From NCBI GenBank assembly GCA_038242095.1, contig JBBSSJ010000081.1, positions 1 through 16,480 of the forward strand: a stretch of DNA of 16,480 nucleotides, written 5' to 3'. Position 1 is the stretch's first letter, and every line of letters begins with the position of its first letter. Shown here one piece after another: positions 12,112 through 16,480 of this stretch. The notes under the pieces are model-generated. The model saw only the letters and a list, made by a program, of their open reading frames with translations. It was not told the DNA's origin and did no database searches. A program made the translations under genes and the position numbers. The stretch comes from Persicitalea sp038242095 (GTDB taxonomy: Bacteria; Bacteroidota; Bacteroidia; Cytophagales; Spirosomataceae).

Positions 12112-12564
12112 TTACCAGGCGTTGGTCCTGGGCCTGACGAACTGCGCCAGAGGTAGCGGCTGCAAGGTGTAGGGGTACCCACCCAACTCAGGTTACTGCC
12201 CGCGATGCGCTCAAACACCATCGTGTCGATCAGAAAAATATCCTGTCAAGTATCGGCCCGGCCGGTACTGACTGTCAGTATTCCCGTGGCCGGGCTGTAA
12301 TTCATCACGCCTCCGCACGGCTCGGCGATGACTTCGTAGAACTGGACCTTATTGCCTGGGCGCAGGCGCGTTTCGTGGCGGTAGAGACTGTAAAGTCTAT
12401 GGGCCATTTCAGACTGGACTTCTAGGATTGTTCGAATCAAGGCGGAGGTGCAGGGAAATGACGACGGGATCTTCATGGCTGTCGGTGAAATCGTAGGTCT
12501 TGACTGGGTACTTTACCCGGTGTCAGGACACAAGCAGCAGCAGAAAAACGAATACGTATTTCAT
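12112..12564 (-). pseudogene. Decayed lipoprotein-like gene
   Basis: ATG 12564, preceded by an AT-rich Bacteroidota-style start region, encodes a lipoprotein-like signal (MKYVFVFLLLLVS) and then TGA at 12523-12525, exactly where a lipobox Cys (TGC) would follow. The frame continues as HRVKYPVKTYDFTDSHEDPVV. Coding character then moves to the frame of ATG 12476 (YRHETRLRPGNKVQFYEV, GGVMNYSPATGILTVS). That stops at TGA 12246, but the same frame continues (QDIFLIDTMVFERIAGSNL) and, after a 1-base loss near 12186, ends as YPYTLQPLPLAQFVRP with TAA at 12112. Two stops and two shifts suggest a dead periplasmic or outer-membrane lipoprotein of about 150 residues. Alternatively 12246-12476 is a short real gene of 76 residues. 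Confidence 0.5.
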
Positions 12565-12640
12565 AAAAAATATAAGTTTGTGGGATCAGTACGCCGATGT
12601 GGTGGGGTAGACAGGGGGTTCAGGTTGGGAAGCCCCCTGG

Positions 12641-12676
12641 CAAAAATCCGGGGAGCGGTCTTTTCTCGCTCCCCGG
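12641..12676 (-). terminator. Intrinsic terminator of ardC
   Basis: Perfect 10-bp stem CCGGGGAGCG / CGCTCCCCGG with a 9-nt loop, followed on the minus strand by ATTTTTG. It lies 14 bp after the ardC stop. Confidence 0.92.
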
Positions 12677-12689
12677 TGCCTTAGTCACC

Positions 12690-13637
12690 TTACGCTGCCT
12701 CGGCGTAGGTTTCGCCGAGAATGTATTTGGTCGCCTTGCTGGCCGATGCGGCGGCAGTAAAAAGGAATTTCTTGTCTGTTTTCAAAACGCCAAGCCACCC
12801 TTTGAGATAAGCCGCCGAGTTAGTAATCAATTCCGGCGTGTCGATTCCGGCCACGCTCGAGAGGAAGGCCGCACCCAGTTCGGCCGTAAGCTCCTCCCGG
12901 CTGTAGGACGGGCTGCCGAATCCGACGGGCTGCATGAAGCCCTCCCGGTCCAACCGGCTGCTGTGGCCGGTGCTATGGATAAGTTCGTGAAACAACACGT
13001 GGTAATACTCCTGCGGGTCCTTAAAGCGCTCTTGATTGGGCATATTCACAATGTCCCGGCTAGGACTGTAAAACATCCGCTCTTGATCGTGGTGTACCAG
13101 CAATGGACGCCCAGCGTACCCCTCGGAGATGGCCTCACAGGAAGGAATTATTTTTGCTTCGGTCGGTTCCGTCTCGACGGGCTTGGGGGCTAAGAAAGCG
13201 GAGTAGTCGAGATCTGTCTCCACAACGTTAAAAACGTTATAGTACTTCAAGACGAAGGGCGCACGCTCCTTCTGGTCGCCTGAATCCTTTTCAGTCTTCA
13301 ATTTCTGCCAGAACACAACGGGCAAAGACCTGGCACCCTTTCGGACCGTGCCCCCTAAATCCTTGGCCTGGTTGAACGTCAAAAAAATCGGAACGTTGTA
13401 GGGGTTGCACCCTAATATCAGCGCGTTAATGCCCTCGTAGGGCTTTTTACTCACCATGTTGATGGCCCGATTCTGTGAACCCGCGCCGAGGTCCACCGTT
13501 AAACGGGGTTTGTTCCAAGGCGCGACGCCCTGAGCGATCTGCTCACAGATCAGGTCCGTAATGGTTTGGTAAATATCGAAAGGCTTTTTAGGGGCTTTCT
13601 TGGCGGTCTTTTTGGGGGATTTCTTTAACGTAAGCAT
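12690..13637 (-). CDS. ardC: ArdC-like antirestriction protein (ssDNA-binding domain plus zincin metallopeptidase)
   Basis: A 315-residue protein of the ArdC/TraC-type family, which protects incoming plasmid DNA. The N-terminus is Lys-rich (residues 5-18), followed by the ArdC N-terminal ssDNA-binding domain (DIYQTITDLICEQIAQGVAPW, then NMVSKKPYEGINALIL and TFNQAKDLGGTVRKGA). The C-terminal metallopeptidase-like domain carries F-H217-E218-LI-H221-STG-H225 (HExxH with an extended third ligand) and the downstream EELTAELGAAFL helix. Family length is normal and all motifs are intact. It is monocistronic, with promoter P6 in a large duplicated upstream region and its own terminator. ArdC is usually expressed as a plasmid enters a recipient, which hints at when the other shared-promoter genes act. 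Confidence 0.95.
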   Translation of the reverse strand: MLTLKKSPKKTAKKAPKKPFDIYQTITDLICEQIAQGVAPWNKPRLTVDLGAGSQNRAINMVSKKPYEGINALILGCNPYNVPIFLTFNQAKDLGGTVRKGARSLPVVFWQKLKTEKDSGDQKERAPFVLKYYNVFNVVETDLDYSAFLAPKPVETEPTEAKIIPSCEAISEGYAGRPLLVHHDQERMFYSPSRDIVNMPNQERFKDPQEYYHVLFHELIHSTGHSSRLDREGFMQPVGFGSPSYSREELTAELGAAFLSSVAGIDTPELITNSAAYLKGWLGVLKTDKKFLFTAAASASKATKYILGETYAEAA

Positions 13638-13716
13638 GAGCGGGAAAAAATTAATTTGTGGTAGCGGTACGCCGCTGCGGTGAGAAAAGAGGGCTTTTGC
13701 AACTCCCTCAACACTA

Positions 13717-13758
13717 TAAAGATAAGGATTTTATCTGTTTTAACCAAATTCGAGTGCG
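13717..13758 (-). promoter_or_regulatory. Shared-type promoter P6 (ardC)
   Basis: Minus strand: TATCTTTA at 13724-13717, TTTGGTTAA ending at 13741, with CGCACTCGAA upstream to 13758 (the most divergent copy there). The leader starts with GAGGG / CCCTC and then carries the GCGG palindrome at 13661-13678, as after P2. Confidence 0.87.
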
Positions 13759-13937
13759 GATATTTTTATTTGTTTTAGAAGAATTTTCAGCCTCGTAAGT
13801 CACCGATTAAAATATATTTGTAACCGACTGGATCGCGCATACCTCCGGCAGGGATAGACGGCTTCGCCCCCAACAATTTTTTCGACTTGAACACGCCTTC
13901 CCTACAATGTGCGGATCGCGTAGTAGACAAGGCTTGC

Positions 13938-13996
13938 CTAAAAAAAATACTACCCCCGGCATGGAATGCCTTCTTCGGGGTGGAGATTATTTTTTG
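13938..13996. terminator. Bidirectional terminator-like structure, copy B
   Basis: Same organisation as 8799-8856: A-run, ctacccc / ggggtgg stem with an inner GGCAT-gga-ATGCC hairpin, then a T-rich run. The bases between inner and outer stems differ (ttcttc here, tcctta in copy A), while both stems are kept. Confidence 0.7.
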
Positions 13997-14271
13997 GCAA
14001 CCCGCAGGGCCCGGCCTTTTCTATGGAGCGGTCCGGACATTTTCTTTGCATCGTTTAATCAAAAAAATCATCAACGTGAATTCCGATACTCTTCCCTTTG
14101 ATAGGGATGGTCGGAATGCAGCATCATCGCCGCTGCGTGGTGCTTTTTGGGGCAACGTCGCGGCGGAACCAGGCGGACGGACCTTGCGCAATGTCCGGGT
14201 AAACTGGAAGGAGTGACGGAAAGAATGGGTGTTACCTGGCCTGGGCGGGTCAAAGAAATCCTTTTCCCCTT

Positions 14272-14364
14272 GCGTCAGGGGGATGGAGGAAAGGCCGTTA
14301 GGACTTTGTCTGAAAGACGGAGCGCAGCGAACCCGGAAGAGACCGGCCCGAAGGGAGACGCCCC
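14272..14364. repeat. Dispersed ~90-bp repeat, copy 3
   Basis: From GCGTCAGGGGGATGGAGG to GAAGGGAGACGCCCC, followed at once by a reversed GCGG palindrome (14365-14378). It matches 9571-9664 and 2527-2608. The first 15 bases are nearly identical to copy 1, including the preceding CTT. Confidence 0.7.
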
Positions 14365-14408
14365 GCAGCGGCGTACCGTACCCGAATCTGTGTATTACCT
14401 CATGTACC

Positions 14409-14603
14409 TTATATCTGAGGAAAGAGAGCCTTGATAGACACAAAAAATACCGCCAGAAACGAGACAAGGCCTATTGTGCTGGCAAGCCGAAACAAAGCTG
14501 GTGAAAGGAAATTTTTCTTGACGTGCCGGTTCTGAACCCACATCATCGAGAAGCCGATCACAAACAAAATAAGCATTATGGTTAGGTAGGGGGGTGCGTT
14601 CAT
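14409..14603 (-). CDS. Small membrane protein, two TM helices, 64 aa
   Basis: The ATG at 14603 gives MNAPPYLTIMLILFVIGFSMMWV (first hydrophobic helix, about residues 7-23), a basic loop (QNRHVKKNFLSPALFRLA) and a second helix (TIGLVSFLAVFFVSIKALF, about 42-60). The positive loop suggests both ends lie outside the cytoplasm. No family recognised. It lies between the large repeat region and the frameshifted gene at 14668-14893, on the same strand, 64 bp after that gene's stop. Confidence 0.65.
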   Translation of the reverse strand: MNAPPYLTIMLILFVIGFSMMWVQNRHVKKNFLSPALFRLASTIGLVSFLAVFFVSIKALFPQI

Positions 14604-14667
14604 TTAGCTGGGAGTCTGTCTTTGAGTTGTACGGCTGTTTACGTCTTATTCTTTACTTATCTGTTTC

Positions 14668-14893
14668 CTAAAAACTAGTGTAATCCTGCGCGAATTCGGG
14701 TAGGTATCGGCTTATTAGTTTTACCTGATCTTCGGTCAGGCACTTACCTGACTTACCGAGTAGCATCACAAACTCCTCGTACGTAATGCCGTTGCCCCCG
14801 TTCCGCCTCGGGCTGCTCCCCCAGCAACTCGTTATGCTGGGCAGTGATCATGTTGCCATGCCGCCCGAATGCGTAGATTTGGTACCGTGCCAT
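14668..14893 (-). pseudogene. Small unknown gene with a frameshift in a G run
   Basis: From ATG 14893 the frame reads MARYQIYAFGRHGNMITAQ, then HNELLGEQPEAER. At a run of five G (plus-strand C at 14795-14799) the coding frame shifts: with four G it continues GNGITYEEFVMLLGKSGKC, then LTEDQVKLISRYLPEFAQDY, and stops at TAG 14668. The joined product would be about 74 residues with a helical C-terminal half. As written, the first frame ends early at 14753. A one-base insertion in a homopolymer can be a real mutation, slippage or a sequencing error. The protein is not recognised. Confidence 0.65.
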
Positions 14894-15377
14894 TTGGCTC
14901 TTTGTGAAACTCAATTGTGGTAACGTCTCTTCTTTTCCCGAGCCCAAAAAACCAACTCGAAATGGGTAAGCTGAATACGCTCGGACGCAAACCGTGTGTG
15001 ATGAAAGTACTTGAAATCATGGCTAAATGAGTTTTGATTTGACATGCCGAAAATAGGTTTTCACACTCATTATTCCAAATCCGATAATATGAAAATTCAG
15101 TAAGATCGAGCGCCGCAATCCAATTGAATTCATCGAGGGTCGCAGGTTAGGCAAGTCGGGCGATTTGTTGGCGGGAAGGGTGGCCGTGGAACACCGATAT
15201 CTCCCTTCATTTCACGGATTTTCATGTAGATTTCGCGGTTCGCTGTAGTGATTTCACGGAAAACATGAAATACAATCGTTGATTCCAGCCCTCACACGTT
15301 GATTTGACGGAATCGGACTAGGTAGCCTTTTGTCTTAATATCTACTTTCGGGCATCACTCAATTAACCGCCTTTCCC
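14894..15377. other. 480-bp gene-free region with direct repeats
   Basis: No convincing gene. More AT-rich than its surroundings in the middle (15050-15120). It contains three 21-bp-spaced direct repeats (15208-15270) and a related motif at 15302-15311, upstream of the plus-strand receiver gene. It could be an origin-type region or a regulatory region. Confidence 0.5.
15208..15270. repeat. Three tandem 21-bp direct repeats, iteron-like
   Basis: Units begin at 15208 (catttcacgga), 15229 (gatttcgcggt) and 15250 (gatttcacgga), each 21 bp long. The first and third share ATTTCACGGA exactly. A further related ATTTGACGGA is at 15302-15311. Spacing near 21-22 bp is typical of iterons bound by Rep_3 initiators; the link to the rep gene here is inference. 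Confidence 0.55.
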
Positions 15378-15839
15378 GTGAATTACCTGACTCAACTTAA
15401 CTTCGATATCCTTTTAGCCCGCCCGGAATCCATGATTAGCCTGGCCCTCGGACGTGTGATCCTGGACCAGGGTTTTAACCTGATGGGCCGCGTGTCTTCG
15501 CTCGACGCGCTGCTGGCCGAAATCAACATCGCGTTGCCCGACGTTTTAATTATCGACGCCAGTCTGGTCAGCGCTGCCGCACCCTGTAAGGCAACGTTAC
15601 AGTTGCTGCGAAAGATACCGCGAGTGATCGTCTGCTTGGCCTCCGACCAGACCGATTATTTACCCGTACTGGGTGGAGGCTTTGATGCCTACCTGTCGGA
15701 CTGCGACCCGCTGGAGGAACTTTACGATTGCCTTTGGTCGTCAGGTAGCGGCGGGGTGTACTACGGTTCCTTCTTTAAGGAACTAATCAAGCAGCATGGC
15801 GTCACGCGTCTGCTGGCGGATCATCGGAACGCGGCATAA
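15378..15839 (+). CDS. Stand-alone receiver-like (pseudo-REC) protein, 153 aa
   Basis: GTG start at 15378; no ATG is available in frame. The fold pattern is that of a response-regulator receiver: strand FDILLAR, helix SMISLALGRVILDQG, strand VLIIDAS with D60 at the phosphorylation position, strand PRVIVCLAS and the GGFDAYLS segment. However, the acidic pair after the first strand (normally DD or ED) is replaced by R15-P16, and the conserved Lys after strand 5 is absent (AYLSDCD). No DNA-binding domain follows the receiver. It may be a phosphorylation-independent signalling partner. It overlaps by 38 bp, tail to tail, with the LytTR gene on the other strand. Confidence 0.75.
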   Translation: MNYLTQLNFDILLARPESMISLALGRVILDQGFNLMGRVSSLDALLAEINIALPDVLIIDASLVSAAAPCKATLQLLRKIPRVIVCLASDQTDYLPVLGGGFDAYLSDCDPLEELYDCLWSSGSGGVYYGSFFKELIKQHGVTRLLADHRNAA

Positions 15840-16329
15840 GCCCGGCGCGGCTACTCATCACGCCCTGGTTCCTGTTCAAAGCCTCTTTTAGACTTTGCCA
15901 TCGGGCGCGCGGCATGACCAGATCGCGGCCGGGCAACTTGCGGCTCCTGAGTACATACTTTCCCTTATCCCAGTAGGTGTGGCTCTCGAAATGGTCCAGG
16001 TTGATGATATAATGGCGGTTTCCCCGAAAAAAGCGGTCGGGGTCCAGCCGGTTTTCCAGTTCGGCCAGCGACATGCCAATTGTCGCCCGGCCTTGGGCAG
16101 TCTGGGCGTAATAAGTCCCCTGGTCGGTTTCAAAAAGATAGCAGTCTTCTACATTTAACTGCGTGGTACCTGTGGCGGTTTTAGACTCGACCGTCTCCAT
16201 GTAGGGACCATTGCCGAGTACAGCCAGCGCGCTAAGGATTGACCCCTCAGAGTTGGGAACCCTTTTCAGACTATTGACAAAATCCGTTATGAGCGATGCA
16301 TTAAGCAAGAAATAGCCCAAAATAAGCAC
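15802..16329 (-). CDS. LytTR-family DNA-binding protein with N-terminal membrane segment
   Basis: Residues about 45-155 form a LytTR DNA-binding domain: LNVEDCYLFETDQGTYYAQT, SLAELENRLDPDRFFRGNRHYIINLDHFE (the family's F-R-xR-xYIIN motif) and LVMPRARWQSLKEALN. Before it is one hydrophobic segment (LILGYFLLNASLI). The only start in frame is GTG 16329, yet the frame stays open upstream to 16428 and reads like more membrane protein (RYNEFYRGYVYTFGGWTLYT), so the N-terminus is probably cut short by a lost start or frameshift. As annotated it has 175 residues, against two or more membrane helices in many Bacteroidota LytTR sensors. Convergent with the receiver-like gene; the pair could form one signalling unit. 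Confidence 0.8.
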   Translation of the reverse strand: MLILGYFLLNASLITDFVNSLKRVPNSEGSILSALAVLGNGPYMETVESKTATGTTQLNVEDCYLFETDQGTYYAQTAQGRATIGMSLAELENRLDPDRFFRGNRHYIINLDHFESHTYWDKGKYVLRSRKLPGRDLVMPRARWQSLKEALNRNQGVMSSRAGLMPRSDDPPADA

Positions 16330-16422
16330 GAAGGGGGTGTAAAGCGTCCAGCCCCCGAAAGTATATACATACCCTCGGTAAAACTCGTTGTAGCGCCAAA
16401 GATGGAACGTTGGGGCTTCGCG

Positions 16423-16480
16423 TAACTACAACCGGACACCAAGTGTAAATGGGATGAAAACGAAGTACGCTCGCAGGAAA
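16423..16480 (+). other. Right window edge; possible missing start of rep if the replicon is circular
   Basis: If base 16480 is joined to base 1, the rep frame extends back through ENEVRSQENKQVV to TAA at 16423. No start lies in that frame, but an ATG at 16449-16451 sits one base out of frame: atgGgatgaaaac with one G fewer would give MDENEVRSQENKQVVKQ. This suggests circularity and a one-base G-run indel. Weak evidence alone. Confidence 0.35.

Larger units (their letters stand above)
13660..14135. repeat. Large intergenic repeat, copy B
   Basis: Second copy of the repeat at 8534-9031, again upstream of a minus-strand shared-type promoter gene. The best conserved parts are the leader and promoter, TTTTCGACTTGAACA-GCCTTCCCT, the terminator-like block at 13938-13996, and AATCAAAAAAATCATCAAC. 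Confidence 0.85.

Noticed and set aside
12597..13193. Plus-strand open frame of 198 codons
   Set aside because: Antisense to the C-terminal half of ardC, including its HExxH region.
14021..14467. Minus-strand open frame of 148 codons, sharing an IPLTQ segment with a frame at 2402-2653
   Set aside because: It is a translation of the dispersed repeat and the large repeat. The shared words follow the repeat DNA, and the frame overlaps the better small membrane protein gene.
14928..15029. Short plus-strand frame ending GKLNTLGRKPCVMKVLEIMAK
   Set aside because: It looks protein-like at the end but is very short, and the antisense strand also has an open frame there. No start context or neighbour supports either.
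15187..15377. CRISPR-like array suspicion for the 21-bp repeats
   Set aside because: The repeats are contiguous with no spacers and no cas genes are present; the pattern fits iterons or operator sites.

Overview
The window looks like a plasmid, or a plasmid-like accessory element, from a Bacteroidota host, most likely of the Cytophagales (Spirosoma-type) branch. This rests on promoters of the Bacteroidota TTTG / TAnnTTTG kind, starts without Shine-Dalgarno sequences, moderately high GC, a Rep_3-type replication initiator, and LytTR and stand-alone receiver proteins. No relaxase, T4SS, phage structural gene, tRNA, rRNA or CRISPR was seen. The rep frame is open at the left edge, and joining the two ends keeps it open, so the window may be a whole circular replicon opened inside rep (inference).

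Layout. 1-1.6 kb: rep (plus strand), a palindrome array and a small HTH gene. 1.8-4.3 kb: HNH nuclease, a PAPS-reductase-like gene broken by two lesions, two small unknown genes, and a second palindrome array. 4.3-8.5 kb: a minus-strand block of plasmid/phage-type genes (coiled-coil protein, RecE/DUF3799-like exonuclease, two zinc-finger miniproteins, two paralogous DUF3846-like proteins, a 225-residue unknown, and a protein built of two repeats). 8.5-9.7 kb: gene-free, rich in repeats and hairpins. 9.7-12.6 kb: an unknown protein, a third palindrome array, an XRE remnant, a second copy of the small HTH, a zeta-like kinase in a coupled operon, and a decayed lipoprotein gene. 12.6-14.4 kb: ArdC antirestriction protein and a second copy of the 8.5 kb repeat. 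14.4-16.4 kb: a small membrane protein, a frameshifted gene, an iteron-like repeat region, and a pseudo-receiver convergent with a LytTR protein.

The most striking structure is regulatory. Six minus-strand transcription units (HNH, both DUF3846-like genes, the 225-aa gene, the two-repeat protein and ardC) share one promoter design with identical internal spacing, a conserved block around the -33 box, and a stem-loop at the predicted 5' end whose stem sequence changes while pairing is kept. Separately, three intergenic clusters of the palindrome TCGTTAACGA are spaced 54-66 bp centre to centre, close to whole helical turns. Each lies next to a small gene likely to bind DNA, which suggests a partition, replication-control or silencing system.

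Several cargo genes (PAPS reductase, lipoprotein, the 14.7 kb gene, XRE) carry stops or frameshifts while the shared-promoter genes are intact. Some lesions lie in short G runs, so sequencing error must be excluded before calling them decay.
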